64,000 nt of DNA from Chthoniobacterales bacterium (lineage in GTDB: Bacteria > Verrucomicrobiota > Verrucomicrobiia > Chthoniobacterales > UBA10450). This document shows positions 34,946-44,245 of this stretch, one piece after another; within the stretch, counting starts at the first letter, position 1; each line of letters starts with the position of its first letter. A program made the translations under genes and the position numbers. The DNA lies in the NCBI GenBank assembly GCA_013815325.1, contig JACDGM010000001.1, forward strand, positions 33,500 to 97,499, in the 5' to 3' direction. Under the pieces are notes generated by a model. That model saw only the letters and a list, made by a program, of their open reading frames with translations. It did no database searches and had not been told where the DNA came from.

Positions 34946-36145
34946 ATGCTTCGTCGTTTTATTTTTGCTTCCGAGTCAGTCGGTGAAGGTCACCCGGATA
35001 AAGTCTGCGACACCATTTCCGACGCCGTCCTTGATGCCTGTCTCCGGCGGGATCCGAAGAGCCGCGTGGCTTGCGAGACCTTTGCAAAAAGCCACACCGT
35101 GATTGTCGGCGGCGAGATCACCATTCCCACCCTGTCGCCGGGCACCTCGCTTGAATCCGTCGTGCCGATCGATCAGATCGTGCGCGATGCCGTGCGTGAG
35201 ATCGGTTACATGAATGATGACGACGTTTTTCACGCGGACAAGATCGACATCCAAAATATCATTACCAACCAAAGCGTCGACATCGCGCAAGGGGTTGATG
35301 CGCGCGCGGCCGAAGGCAAAGGGCACGCCGAGCAAGGCGCGGGCGATCAGGGATTGATGTTCGGTTTTGCCTGTGATGAGACGCCCGAGCTGATGCCCGC
35401 GCCGATCATGTTCGCGCACCGGCTCGGCCGTGAACTCACGCGCATTCGCAAAAGCGGCCAGGCGCGCTGGCTCCGGCCGGATGCGAAGTCGCAGGTTTCC
35501 GTCATTTACGAGGGCGGCCGGCCGGTCGGCATCTCGAACGTCGTCGTCTCGACGCAACACGCCAAGGACGTGAAGCATTCGGAGATTCGCAGCTTCATCA
35601 TTGAAGAGGTGATCCGCAAAGTCTTGCCTAACGAAATGCTAACCGACGCGACGGAATATCTGATTAATCCAACAGGCAGCTTTGTCATCGGCGGGCCGGA
35701 AGGCGACACCGGCCTGACGGGCCGCAAGATCATCGTGGACAGCTACGGCGGCTGGGGCCGGCATGGCGGCGGCGCTTTTTCCGGAAAAGACCCGAGCAAG
35801 GTCGACCGCAGCGCGGCTTACATGGCCCGCTGGGTGGCGAAGAACGTCGTCGCCGCCGGCCTCGCCACGCGCTGCGAAATCCAATTCGCCTACGCCATTG
35901 GCTATCCCGATCCGGTGAGCATGAACATCAACACTTTCGATACCAACACTGTCCCGGAGGAAGCGATCGAGCACGCCGTGAATCACACTTTTTCATTCAA
36001 GCCCGCGCACATCATCGAGCAGCTCGATCTGCTCCGGCCGATCTATTCCAAGACGACCAACTATGGGCATTTCGGTAAGGACGACCCAGATATCACCTGG
36101 GAAAAAACGGACAAGGCCACCGCGCTAAAGAGAGCCGCCAGTTGA
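34946..36145 (+). CDS. metK: S-adenosylmethionine synthetase
   Basis: 399 residues, start at the ATG at 34946 ([19 protein letters not shown]). Family motifs are complete: [19 protein letters not shown] (ATP/Mg), [42 protein letters not shown] and [30 protein letters not shown] (phosphate-binding loop). It makes SAM from methionine and ATP. It is followed after 17 bases by ahcY, so synthesis and by-product clearance are cotranscribed. A GCCTAACGA word at 35626 encodes Pro-Asn-Glu in a surface segment. Confidence 0.97.
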   Translation: MLRRFIFASESVGEGHPDKVCDTISDAVLDACLRRDPKSRVACETFAKSHTVIVGGEITIPTLSPGTSLESVVPIDQIVRDAVREIGYMNDDDVFHADKIDIQNIITNQSVDIAQGVDARAAEGKGHAEQGAGDQGLMFGFACDETPELMPAPIMFAHRLGRELTRIRKSGQARWLRPDAKSQVSVIYEGGRPVGISNVVVSTQHAKDVKHSEIRSFIIEEVIRKVLPNEMLTDATEYLINPTGSFVIGGPEGDTGLTGRKIIVDSYGGWGRHGGGAFSGKDPSKVDRSAAYMARWVAKNVVAAGLATRCEIQFAYAIGYPDPVSMNINTFDTNTVPEEAIEHAVNHTFSFKPAHIIEQLDLLRPIYSKTTNYGHFGKDDPDITWEKTDKATALKRAAS

Positions 36146-36162
36146 ACTTTCGCTAACAACTT

Positions 36163-37596
36163 ATGAGCACAAAAACCATCATCGGAACTCAGACTAACGA
36201 CTATAAGGTCGCTGACATCGGCCTGGCCGATTGGGGCCGCAAAGAGATTTCCATCGCCGAGAAAGAAATGCCCGGCCTGATGGCGATCCGCGAGAGATAC
36301 GCGCCTGGCAAACCGCTTGAGGGCGTGCGTGTGACCGGCTCGCTGCACATGACGATCCAGACCGCGGTTCTTATCGAAACGCTGATCGATCTTGGCGCCG
36401 AGGTGCGTTGGGCGAGCTGCAATATTTTCTCGACCCAAGACCACGCCGCCGCCGCGATCGCGCAAGGCGGCGTGCCCGTCTTCGCCTGGAAAGGCGAGAG
36501 TCTGGAAGAATATTGGTGGTGCACCAACCAGGCGATTTCCTTCCCGGAGGGCAAAGGCCCGCAGCTGGTCGTCGATGATGGCGGCGACGTGACCTTGCTC
36601 ATCCACAAAGGCTATCAGCTGGAAGAGGGAAGCGATTGGGTGAATTCGGCGAGCGGAAGCAAGGAAGAGCAATGCATAAAGAATCTGCTGCTCGAAGTGC
36701 AGGGCGATAATCCATTTCGCTGGCACGAGCTAGTGAAGGAATGGCGCGGCGTGTCGGAGGAGACGACGACCGGCGTGCATCGCCTTTACAAAATGCAGCA
36801 GCAAAACCAGCTGCTCATTCCGGCGATCAACGTGAACGATTCGGTCACGAAATCGAAGTTCGATAATCTCTACGGCTGCCGTCATTCGTTAGTGGATGGC
36901 TTAAACCGCGCGCTCGACGTCATGATCGCGGGCAAGGTCGCGGTCATTTGCGGCTACGGCGACGTCGGCAAAGGCTGTGCGCAATCGCTGCGCGGCCAAG
37001 GGGCGCGCGTTGTCATCACCGAGATCGACCCGATCAACGCGCTTCAGGCGGCGATGGAAGGCTACCAGGTCACCACGCTCGAAGACACGTTAGGCTGGGG
37101 CGACATTTACGTCACCACCACCGGCAACCTCGACATCATCACGGTCGCGCACATGGAGCGGATGAAAGACCAGGCGGTAGTCTGCAACATCGGCCATTTC
37201 GACAACGAGATTCAGGTCGATCCGCTCAACGACCGCAAGGACGTCGAGCGTCTCAATATCAAGGCTGGCGTCGACAAATATAGCTTTCCCGACGGCCACG
37301 CCATCTTCATGCTGGCAGAGGGCCGGCTGGTGAATCTCGGCTGTGCCACGGGTCATCCGAGCTTTGTGATGTCGAACTCGTTTTCGAACCAGGTGCTTGC
37401 GCAGCTCGATCTCTGGCGGAACAAAGACACCTACAGAGTCGGTGTCTATGTCCTGAGTAAGAAGCTCGACGAAGAAGTGGCACGCCTGCATTTGCAAAAG
37501 ATCGGGGTAAAACTCACGACGCTGACCGAGAAGCAGGCTGAGTATCTCGGGGTGCCGGTCGAAGGACCGTATAAATCAGAGCATTACCGTTACTAA
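36163..37596 (+). CDS. ahcY: Adenosylhomocysteinase
   Basis: 477 residues. N-terminus [17 protein letters not shown], substrate site [26 protein letters not shown] and [12 protein letters not shown]. The NAD domain has [33 protein letters not shown], and the C-terminus ends SEHYRY, the tail that reaches into the neighbouring subunit's NAD site. It reversibly hydrolyses S-adenosylhomocysteine to adenosine and homocysteine. The length agrees with the bacterial form that carries the extra ~40-residue insertion. Confidence 0.97.
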   Translation: MSTKTIIGTQTNDYKVADIGLADWGRKEISIAEKEMPGLMAIRERYAPGKPLEGVRVTGSLHMTIQTAVLIETLIDLGAEVRWASCNIFSTQDHAAAAIAQGGVPVFAWKGESLEEYWWCTNQAISFPEGKGPQLVVDDGGDVTLLIHKGYQLEEGSDWVNSASGSKEEQCIKNLLLEVQGDNPFRWHELVKEWRGVSEETTTGVHRLYKMQQQNQLLIPAINVNDSVTKSKFDNLYGCRHSLVDGLNRALDVMIAGKVAVICGYGDVGKGCAQSLRGQGARVVITEIDPINALQAAMEGYQVTTLEDTLGWGDIYVTTTGNLDIITVAHMERMKDQAVVCNIGHFDNEIQVDPLNDRKDVERLNIKAGVDKYSFPDGHAIFMLAEGRLVNLGCATGHPSFVMSNSFSNQVLAQLDLWRNKDTYRVGVYVLSKKLDEEVARLHLQKIGVKLTTLTEKQAEYLGVPVEGPYKSEHYRY

Positions 37597-37693
37597 GAAG
37601 GTCGCGCGCAACTCTGGACGCGCGGATTGGAAGCTGTCTACGAATCCTGAGAAATCTCGTGATCTCCCTGGATTTTCCCGCTACCATACGGGT

Positions 37694-38161
37694 ATGCACC
37701 GTCACATTATCCCTTTGTTCGTGGCATCGCTCTTGGTGACGAGCCAATCGGTGACCTTCGCTTCAGGATCCGAGAGTGCGCCGCCGTCTGTTTCTTACAT
37801 TCCGAGCTTTTACCGCTCAGATTCCGGGTCCCGATCTGCGAGTGTCGCGAAACGTCCCGTGATTGCCGAGGAACCTTACAACCTGGGCAAGGCGCTCTTT
37901 AGCGGGAAATACAATCTCGGAAAACCGAAACTGACCCCCCTCAATATCGAGGAAAAAAGGCAGCGCCTGGTTGCCCTAAAGAAAAGTATCCCCGCGGCAG
38001 AGCAGCAAAATTTGCAACCATCCGAGTTGTCCGGGCACTTGAGCAATCGCGAAATGAATGCACTCGAATACTACCTCCGAGTGCGTTTCAAGAAGTTCAT
38101 CAGCAATTCGCCGACCTGGGCGAACGGGGAACTGCCGCCGAAAACCGCCTTGACTCGTTAG
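37694..38161 (+). CDS. Secreted protein of unknown function
   Basis: 155 residues. A signal peptide (HIIPLFVASLLVTSQSVTFA) is followed by a Ser-rich segment and a repeat-like EEPYNLGKALFSGKYNLGKPKL, then a charged helical stretch (NIEEKRQRLVALKKSIPAAEQQNL). I recognise no family. A near-exact duplication of the YNLGK motif may mark a binding repeat. TCGTTAGGC spans its stop codon (38155-38163). Confidence 0.65.
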   Translation: MHRHIIPLFVASLLVTSQSVTFASGSESAPPSVSYIPSFYRSDSGSRSASVAKRPVIAEEPYNLGKALFSGKYNLGKPKLTPLNIEEKRQRLVALKKSIPAAEQQNLQPSELSGHLSNREMNALEYYLRVRFKKFISNSPTWANGELPPKTALTR

Positions 38162-38205
38162 GCGCAGCAAGAAGCGAAATCGTCGGCGACTCCTCCTGCC
38201 GGATT

Positions 38206-39522
38206 TCAAACCTGGGCTTCCGATTTTCGTCGCGGCGGCCAGAAGTTGCTGAGCACGATGAGGAGGAAGCTCCCGAATTCCAGCGGCCGCACCCAGGCCG
38301 GTAACGCATAGAGCGAAAGGGTGGGATCGCCCAGATTCAATCCCGTCGCGTAGCTCAGCGGCACCACGGCCAGGAGGGCCACGCTACGGCGAGTCGGCTT
38401 TGCCGCCACAAAGGGGACGAGCCAGACCAGATACCAGGGATTGAGCACGGGCGAGAGCAGAAAAAACGCAAGCAATACATCGGCCACCGGCGCCTCCTCC
38501 AGGCTCTGCTTTTGCCTGGCCCACCGTGCAAACAAGAGAACCGCGATCAAGGTGAAAACGACCAGCCAGAGGAGGCGCGCCGCGCTCGTCCCGCAGAGTC
38601 CGGCGAGGAGCGCGAAGCCTAACGAATTGAATTCGAAATGACCCGCCATTGCATGCAAGCCTGGCCATTCCACCGACGACCCGAGCGCAAGCAGGGGCGC
38701 GTAAATCAAACCCAAGGCAGCCAAAAAACCCGGAAGGACGAGCATCGGCCGCCGCCAGGCGAGGAACGGGATGGCGAAGATCGCGAAAATCTTTGCGCCG
38801 ACTGCGACGCCCGCGAGCGCTCCGGCGAGGAGCCAGCGTTGGCGGCGCGCAAAAACCCAGGCCATCACGAGCCAGAGCAAGGCCCACGCTTCGGGATGAG
38901 CGTGAAACGCATTCTCCGTCACGACCAAGGGGCACCAACCATAGAACCAGGCCGCCGCCCGCCCGCCGCAGACCGTCAGGAGGAGGAGAATCCCCAAATC
39001 GATGAGCAGAAGAAACAGCTTAAGGGTAAACAGAGATCCGGGAGCGACGGCGGCAGAAGCAGCGAAAAGGAGCTGCGTCACCGGCGCGTAGATCGTCGTT
39101 AGGTGGGGATTGTTGATCTCGTTGAGCGCCTTTTCGATTCCGGGAGGCCGTTGCTCAACGACCGAAAAAAATTCGATTGGCGCGTGATCGTAAGGCGAGC
39201 CGTCCTGAATCGTGCGCCATCCATCCCAAAGGTAGCGCTGGTAGTCATCTTCAAGGGTTGGGGTCGCCCACAAGCCGCAGACGCGAAACGCGAGCGCCGT
39301 CGCCACAATCCAGCGGTTGGCCGGCCAACCGCCGGTCGCGATGTGCAAAAACCAGGCGCAGCTGATCCATCCCACCGCTTGCGCCGTCCACCAAACGGCG
39401 AGGGAAAGACGGCCGGGAGCCAGCGAACAGAAGGACAGAATCGCATAGGCGGCCAAAGCGAGGCCGAAAGGAAATATCGATCGCGGCAGAGCTTTCTGCG
39501 CAACCGGTGGGCTCTCCGTCAT
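38206..39522 (-). CDS. Polytopic membrane glycosyltransferase (GT87/DUF2029-like mannosyltransferase)
   Basis: 438 residues with about ten membrane helices. After the second helix pair comes TPTLEDDYQRYLWDGWRTIQDGSPYDHAPIEFF, the acidic first loop (Asp/Glu) of GT-C lipid-linked sugar transferases. HPEAWALLWLVMAW and NPWYLVWLVPFVA are similar to DUF2029/GT87 members. It likely moves a sugar from a polyprenyl-phosphate carrier on the periplasmic side. The acceptor is unknown and no cell-envelope operon surrounds it. Confidence 0.75.
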   Translation of the reverse strand: MTESPPVAQKALPRSIFPFGLALAAYAILSFCSLAPGRLSLAVWWTAQAVGWISCAWFLHIATGGWPANRWIVATALAFRVCGLWATPTLEDDYQRYLWDGWRTIQDGSPYDHAPIEFFSVVEQRPPGIEKALNEINNPHLTTIYAPVTQLLFAASAAVAPGSLFTLKLFLLLIDLGILLLLTVCGGRAAAWFYGWCPLVVTENAFHAHPEAWALLWLVMAWVFARRQRWLLAGALAGVAVGAKIFAIFAIPFLAWRRPMLVLPGFLAALGLIYAPLLALGSSVEWPGLHAMAGHFEFNSLGFALLAGLCGTSAARLLWLVVFTLIAVLLFARWARQKQSLEEAPVADVLLAFFLLSPVLNPWYLVWLVPFVAAKPTRRSVALLAVVPLSYATGLNLGDPTLSLYALPAWVRPLEFGSFLLIVLSNFWPPRRKSEAQV

Positions 39523-39689
39523 CGTAACAGGCTAACTCCACTTGTCGTTAGGGGCACGGTTTGTAGACGCTTCTCTCAACGCGACGCCCTGCTCGCCGGC
39601 TCGTCCGGCAACGGCTCAATTGAAACCGCCCGAAAAGCGTGGCCTAACGAGTTATCCTTTAAGGCGTGAGTTATAGAGTAACAGTTTGT

Positions 39690-40157
39690 TCAGATTGGCG
39701 CGGTTGAATAAATGTACGGCTCCGGCAACTGAAAGGCGCTGCGAATCAATTCGATCCTGGGCGGCGCGTCCTCGCTCACGATCACTTCCACGACGTCGAA
39801 GCGAAAAAGGATGTCGGGATTGCCTAACAAACGCAGCCAGGCGAATGCGCCTAACGAAATCCGGCGCTGCTTCTGCCGATTCACCGCTTCGAGCGGCCGC
39901 CCGAAATCTTCCCGAGTGCGTGTTTTCACCTCGACGAAAACAAGCGTGTCGCCGTCGCGGCAGACGAGATCGATCTCGCCGCCGTGCCGCCCGCGGAAAT
40001 TGCGATAAAGGATCTTGAATCGATTCCGGCGCAGAAACCGCCCGGCCAGTTTTTCGCCGTGCACCCCGAGCCGCAGATGCTCCGGGTTAGAACGCGAAAA
40101 GCGGTTGCGCCACCGGCTCAAATGACCGGCGATGAATAGGACAAGGCCCGTGCTCAT
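39690..40157 (-). CDS. yraN: YraN family (UPF0102) nuclease-like protein
   Basis: 155 residues; the conserved core is residues 30-140: LRLGVHGEKLAGRFLRRNRFKILYRNFRGRHGGEIDLVCRDGDTLVFVEVKTR, the restriction-endonuclease-like fold with Asp and ExK. The first 28 residues are an extra hydrophobic segment read through the 3' end of rnhB (71-base overlap), so a later start near the conserved core is possible. YraN and RNase HII genes are commonly adjacent, as here. Cellular role unresolved. Confidence 0.88.
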   Translation of the reverse strand: MSTGLVLFIAGHLSRWRNRFSRSNPEHLRLGVHGEKLAGRFLRRNRFKILYRNFRGRHGGEIDLVCRDGDTLVFVEVKTRTREDFGRPLEAVNRQKQRRISLGAFAWLRLLGNPDILFRFDVVEVIVSEDAPPRIELIRSAFQLPEPYIYSTAPI

Positions 40158-40713
40158 GAAGTCTCTGGAGATGCAGCTCGGTCCCGTAGCCTTTGTGCCG
40201 GCTGAAGCAATACTCCGGAAATCGCGCGCAGAATTCCCGCATCAGCCGATCGCGCGTCACTTTCGCGATCACGCTCGCCGCCGCGATACTGAAGCTCAGG
40301 CAGTCTCCTTCGATAATCGCGGTTTGCGGGAGAGGGAAGGGGGAAACGGGCAGACCATCGATGAGGACGTGGTCTGGCGTCATCGTTAGGCCGGCGAGCG
40401 CGATGCGCATCGCCGCGTGCGACGCCCGCAGGATGTTGATGCGGTCGATCTCGAGATTATCGACCACGCCGACCGCCCAGACGATCTCGGCATGATTCGT
40501 TAGGTAATGATAGATGTCTTCGCGCAGCTCCGGTGAAAGCTGCTTCGAATCTTTTAATTTCCGGTGCCGGAAACGTTCCGGCAAAATGGCCGCCGCCGCT
40601 ACGACCGGCCCGGCAAGGGCGCCGCGGCCAGCCTCATCGATCCCGGCGATCCGGGCGATGCCGATCGCGCGCAGCTTCTTTTCATGGCGGAATCCACAGC
40701 GGCGATAATACAT
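40087..40713 (-). CDS. rnhB: Ribonuclease HII
   Basis: 208 residues from the ATG at 40713 (MYYRRCGFRHEKK); frames upstream of this run into the palindrome before it. ARIAGIDEAGRGALAGPVVAAAAIL has the first catalytic Asp-Glu pair; DHVLIDGLPV and KVTRDRLM give the remaining Asp residues, and SRHKGYGTELHLQRLHEHGP is the C-terminal signature. It removes ribonucleotides and RNA primers from DNA. It follows rplS, a common arrangement. Confidence 0.94.
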   Translation of the reverse strand: MYYRRCGFRHEKKLRAIGIARIAGIDEAGRGALAGPVVAAAAILPERFRHRKLKDSKQLSPELREDIYHYLTNHAEIVWAVGVVDNLEIDRINILRASHAAMRIALAGLTMTPDHVLIDGLPVSPFPLPQTAIIEGDCLSFSIAAASVIAKVTRDRLMREFCARFPEYCFSRHKGYGTELHLQRLHEHGPCPIHRRSFEPVAQPLFAF

Positions 40714-40790
40714 TGAGAGAGTGAATGATTGAGTTATCGGGCGATTGAGGCAATCCCAAATCACTCACTCACTCAATCACTCATTCTCTT
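40714..40790. repeat. Imperfect inverted repeat between rplS and rnhB
   Basis: Arms at 40716-40734 and 40771-40789 match at 17 of 19 positions (AGAGAGTGAATGATTGAGT against the complement of ACTCAATCACTCATTCTCT) and flank a short GATTGAGG/CAATCCC stretch. It starts inside the rplS 3' end. It may end the rplS transcript or lower expression of rnhB; there is no T run. Confidence 0.55.
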
Positions 40791-41119
40791 ACCGCCGTCG
40801 CTTCCTTGCCCTTGCGATTGCGCAGGTAATTGAGCTTCGCCCGGCGGGCGCGGCCTTGCTTTTCCACTTCCACCTTCGCGATGCGCGGGGAATGAATCGG
40901 GAAGACGCGCTCGACCCCTTCGCCGTAGGAAATGCGCCGGACGGTAAACGACTGATTCAAGCCGGTGCCTTTGCGGCCGATCACGATCCCGGCGAAAATC
41001 TGGATGCGCTCCTTATCCCCTTCGCGCACGCGGGTGTGCACCCGCACCCCGTCGCCGACCTTGAATTTGGTTACGTCGGTTTTCTGCTGCTCTTTGGCGA
41101 TGGTGTCGATGATGTTCAT
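40781..41119 (-). CDS. rplS: 50S ribosomal protein L19
   Basis: 112 residues, standard length. FKVGDGVRVHTRVREGDKERIQIFAGIVIGRKG and SFTVRRISYGEGVERVFPIHSPRIAKVEVEKQGRARRAKLNYLRNRKGK are textbook L19. The 200 bases upstream (41120-41323) contain inverted copies of a CTCGTGCTCGTG/CACGAGCACGAA element that could form a leader hairpin. The usual trmD neighbour is not present; rnhB and yraN follow instead. Confidence 0.97.
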   Translation of the reverse strand: MNIIDTIAKEQQKTDVTKFKVGDGVRVHTRVREGDKERIQIFAGIVIGRKGTGLNQSFTVRRISYGEGVERVFPIHSPRIAKVEVEKQGRARRAKLNYLRNRKGKEATAVRE

Positions 41120-41323
41120 AGCGCGGTTTCCTCCCAGAATCAGGAATGTCCATTTTCAATCGGCTCCTGGGCAAAATCAACCGCGAATGTCCTTCCTCCA
41201 CTCGTGCTCGTGACTCGTGATGGGACGATTTCCTTCGAATAAGGGCACGAGCACGAATAAGAGCACGAGCCCGCTGCGGATCGGTTGAGCTTTGGCGTTC
41301 GCCCGCTATAGTCACGCTCCACT

Positions 41324-41397
41324 GCGCCCGTAGCTCAACTGGATAGAGTGACAGCCTCCGAAGCTGTAGGTTGCGCGTTCGAGCCGCGCCGGGCGCA
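41324..41397 (+). tRNA. tRNA-Arg (anticodon CCG)
   Basis: Complete cloverleaf: acceptor GCGCCCG/CGGGCGC, D-arm TAGCTCAACTGGATAGAG, anticodon arm CAGCCTCCGAAGCTG (anticodon CCG), variable loop, and T-arm TGCGC-GTTCGAG-type. No CCA encoded. A beta-strand-repeat gene fragment begins immediately after the discriminator base. Confidence 0.93.
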
Positions 41398-41409
41398 CGT
41401 TCCGCTGCC

Positions 41410-41889
41410 AATCTGCAAGAAATGTTTGCCTCCCTGGCAGACTTATTGAAAGCCTCACTGGTGGGCTCAGCATTGGCTCCTGGAAGGGGACGGCCAGGTC
41501 TCTATGACACGAGCAACTTGACCATCGGTCTGAGCAACCGAAGCACGACCTTTCCCGGAGCGATTCGGGGTAAGGCGGTTCTCTCACAAGATCGGGAGCG
41601 GCGGCTAACTCTTACACGGTCTAACTCCTACCCGGGAGGCACGACGGTCGCAGGCGGAGAGCTGGTGGTAAACAACAGGACGACCTCCGCCGCGATCCTC
41701 GGAACCTTCAGCAACCTTTCCGACGGCGCGACGGTCACCATCGACGGAACAATTAAGCCAACTACGAAGAGTGGGAACGACCTGACCTTGACCGTAGTGC
41801 TGTACCACACCGCTTTCAGCCTGGCGCCACGCGCGTCGCCAACCGGCGTGAGAAACTTTGTCGCCAAGACGGCCGAAGGCGACAGTTAG
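41410..41889 (+). pseudogene. Fragment of an autotransporter-associated beta-strand-repeat protein
   Basis: About 160 codons without a start or signal peptide. It reads LTIGLSNRSTTFPGAI, then NSYPGGTTVAGGELVVNN (the PATR repeat, normally TYTGGTTVSGGTL) and the typical C-terminus GNDLTLTVVL, running a further 30 codons past where such proteins end. The NNRSTTFSG...TYSGGTTV arrangement in the larger gene at 48629 is the same, so this is a decayed 3' piece of a related gene. It directly adjoins tRNA-Arg. Confidence 0.7.
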
Positions 41890-41898
41890 GATGCTCTG

Positions 41899-42228
41899 TC
41901 AGGCGAGCGCGGCGAGCCGGCTGAGCAGGTCTTTCTTGCTTGTCATGCCAGTAACCTGGTCGCGCAACTGGCCATCCTTGAAAAAAAGAAGTGTCGGAAT
42001 CGCGCGGACGTTATATCGCAAGGAGAGGCTTTGGTTGTTGTCCACGTTGACTTTTGCAACCTTCACGCTGCCCGCTTTTTCCTTCGCGATCTCGTCCAGG
42101 ATCGGCGCAATCATTTTGCACGGACCGCACCATTCCGCCCAGAAGTCGACCAGCACCGGCTGGGAACTTTTGGTTACTTCGTCGTCAAAATTTGCTTCGT
42201 CGATTGTTACCGCAGCAGAGTCTTCCAT
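41899..42228 (-). CDS. trxA: Thioredoxin
   Basis: 109 residues from the ATG at 42228 (MEDSAAVTIDEANFDDEV). The active site is FWAEWCGPCKMIAPIL and the cis-proline motif is VRAIPTLLFF. General dithiol reductant in the cytoplasm. A longer reading frame upstream overlaps the neighbouring gene and is not supported. It follows the proline-rich protein gene with a 7-base gap. Confidence 0.95.
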   Translation of the reverse strand: MEDSAAVTIDEANFDDEVTKSSQPVLVDFWAEWCGPCKMIAPILDEIAKEKAGSVKVAKVNVDNNQSLSLRYNVRAIPTLLFFKDGQLRDQVTGMTSKKDLLSRLAALA

Positions 42229-42235
42229 GATTTTT

Positions 42236-42778
42236 TTAAGAGAAATAAGTCCAGAGTTGAATGAGCAAGGTGAGCGCGGAAACGCCGAGCAACGCCCAGC
42301 AAAAGGTTGCTGGCACCGACTCAACTAACGCTGCCGGAGGCGGACTCGCAACTGAGAGAGGCGCGGCGCGCATCCCGCCGCCCGGCGGAGCGCTGGATGG
42401 TTGAATGTTGCTCAGCCTCACCGTCGCCTTCATCGGCGAATCCTGGGTGACCGCGACCCGCGCTGTCTCCTTGCGCGGGCCGGCGGCGCTTGCGCGATCG
42501 GCGGTATCCAGCGCCGGAGGTGGAATGCCGAGTCTCTGTGGAGTCGCAGGCGCCACTAACGGAGGTGCGGGCGGTGGCGCCGGTGTGGAGGCCTCGGGTA
42601 CCGGCGGCAGGCGAGCGGGCGCCGCCGAGGGGGGACGCACCGGCACTGCTCCTGCGCCGGGAGGACGGCTCGGCAAATTGATTCGCGGCGTCTCTTTCTC
42701 ACCCTCGGGAGTCGACGGCGTCGGCTGGGGCAATGTGATGCGGACGGTCTCCTTTTTCGGTTCGTTCAAATCGGCCAT
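42236..42778 (-). CDS. Proline-rich protein with C-terminal membrane anchor
   Basis: 180 residues. Three similar short motifs are spread along a Pro/Ala-rich chain: KKETVRITLPQ (11-20), EKETPRINLPS (27-37) and RKETARVAVTQ/MKATVRLSNIQ (about 101-127). A single hydrophobic helix ends the protein (FCWALLGVSALTLLIQLWTYF), making it probably tail-anchored with the repeats in the cytoplasm. I know no named family; related KxTxRI-repeat proteins occur in Verrucomicrobia near thioredoxin and translation genes, from memory only. Confidence 0.7.
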   Translation of the reverse strand: MADLNEPKKETVRITLPQPTPSTPEGEKETPRINLPSRPPGAGAVPVRPPSAAPARLPPVPEASTPAPPPAPPLVAPATPQRLGIPPPALDTADRASAAGPRKETARVAVTQDSPMKATVRLSNIQPSSAPPGGGMRAAPLSVASPPPAALVESVPATFCWALLGVSALTLLIQLWTYFS

Positions 42779-42859
42779 GTATTAACCTAGAATCTCACTC
42801 GCGAAATTACGAGGCTCTTCTCTGCGCAACACTCAGCAGCCTGTCGATCTTCCCATCCA

Positions 42860-44245
42860 TCAAGCGAGCAGATCGTAGCCGCGAGCTCCGCGGATTTTTC
42901 GCCTAACGAATTCCCCGACTGGCGCCGCCTCCGCAAGGATGACGCGCGGATCAACTTCCGGCGCATCGGCTTCCGTGCGCGCGATCAACGGCTGATCGAC
43001 GAGCAAACGCAGCTCGCGCCCGACCTGCGCCGCGGCGATCTCGCGCGCGATCTTTTGTTGCAGCGTCATGGCCCGGCGATAGCGCGCATTTTTCAGCGCA
43101 GCCGGGATCTGCCCCGGCATCTTCGCCGCGCGCGAGCCTTCCTCTTGCGAATATTTGAAAATCCCGAGCCGCTCGAAACGCACGCGCTCGATGAACTCAA
43201 GGAGCGCTTCAAATTCTGCTTCCGTCTCGCCTGGAAAACCAACGATGAAAGTCGTGCGCAAGGCGATTCCGGGAATGCCGCTTCGCAGCCTAACGATCAA
43301 ATCTTCGATGTGCGCGCGCGAAGTCTCGCGCCGCATCCGGCCGAGCATCGCTTCATCGATATGCTGGAGCGGCATGTCGATGTAGCGCGCGACTTTGCGG
43401 CACTGCGCCATCGTCGCGATGAGCTCGTCGCTCCAGTGCGCCGGATGGGTGTAAAGCAAGCGCACCCAAAAATCACCCTCGACGTCTTCCATTGCGCGGA
43501 GCAGCGCCGTGAGCGTGAGCCCGCGCGAAGAATCGAGCGGCTGGCGCGGACCGGCTTTTTGCGCCCAAAGATCCATCCCGTAATAAGTGGTGTCCTGGCT
43601 GATGAGATTGATCTCTTTCACACCCTCCGCGACGAGGCTGCGCGTCTCAGCGAGGACGGACTCGGGCGGCCGGCTGCGATGCCGCCCGCGCATCTGCGGA
43701 ATGACGCAGAAGCTGCATGGATGATTGCAGCCTTCCGCGATCTTCAGGTAAGCGCTGTGCGCGGGTGTGAGGCGGAAGCGCGGGGTGTCCCAATCGGGAA
43801 TGTAAGTCGGCCGCGCAGTGACCAGATTGAGCGGCGGCAAGCTGGAAGCTTGCGCTGTCACGCGCTCGATGATCGTCCCTAACTCGCTCACTTGATCGAG
43901 CCCGATGAAAGCATCCACTTCCGGCAATTGCGCGCGCAGCTCCGCCGCGAAACGCTGCGACATGCAGCCGCTCACGATCAGCTTTTGGTGCGGCCTTTGC
44001 GCGAGACCACGCTGCTGGTGCGCTTCGAGAATCGCGTCAATCGATTCCTCTTTCGCGGAATCGATAAAGGCGCAGGTGTTGACCACGAGCACATCAGCCT
44101 CCTCGGCGTGCGGGGTGATTCTCATTCCGCGCGCACGTACGCTCCCGAGCATGATCTCGGCATCGACCAGGTTTTTGGCGCAGCCGAGGCTGACCATGCC
44201 CACAGTCGTTAGGCGACTGCTCGCCGCGCGCTCTGCCTGCTTCAC
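42860..44245 (-). CDS. rimO: Ribosomal protein S12 methylthiotransferase
   Basis: 461 residues. The UPF0004 domain has its three Cys (VSLGCAKNLVDAE, VNTCAFIDSAKEES, VSGCMSQR), the radical-SAM domain has EGCNHPCSFCVIPQMRGRHRSR, and the C-terminal TRAM domain follows. SLGCAKNLVD distinguishes RimO from MiaB. It adds a methylthio group to Asp of S12. It overlaps the upstream rodZ-like gene by 4 bases. Confidence 0.95.
   Translation of the reverse strand: MKQAERAASSRLTTVGMVSLGCAKNLVDAEIMLGSVRARGMRITPHAEEADVLVVNTCAFIDSAKEESIDAILEAHQQRGLAQRPHQKLIVSGCMSQRFAAELRAQLPEVDAFIGLDQVSELGTIIERVTAQASSLPPLNLVTARPTYIPDWDTPRFRLTPAHSAYLKIAEGCNHPCSFCVIPQMRGRHRSRPPESVLAETRSLVAEGVKEINLISQDTTYYGMDLWAQKAGPRQPLDSSRGLTLTALLRAMEDVEGDFWVRLLYTHPAHWSDELIATMAQCRKVARYIDMPLQHIDEAMLGRMRRETSRAHIEDLIVRLRSGIPGIALRTTFIVGFPGETEAEFEALLEFIERVRFERLGIFKYSQEEGSRAAKMPGQIPAALKNARYRRAMTLQQKIAREIAAAQVGRELRLLVDQPLIARTEADAPEVDPRVILAEAAPVGEFVRRKIRGARGYDLLA

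Noticed and set aside
34860-36162. SAM or SAH riboswitch before metK or ahcY
   Set aside because: Only 86 and 17 bases are available and no conserved multi-stem fold is visible; an ArsR-type operator explains the spacing better.
41398-41889. Prophage or genomic island at tRNA-Arg
   Set aside because: No integrase, no repeated tRNA end and only a 0.5-kb gene remnant before trxA.
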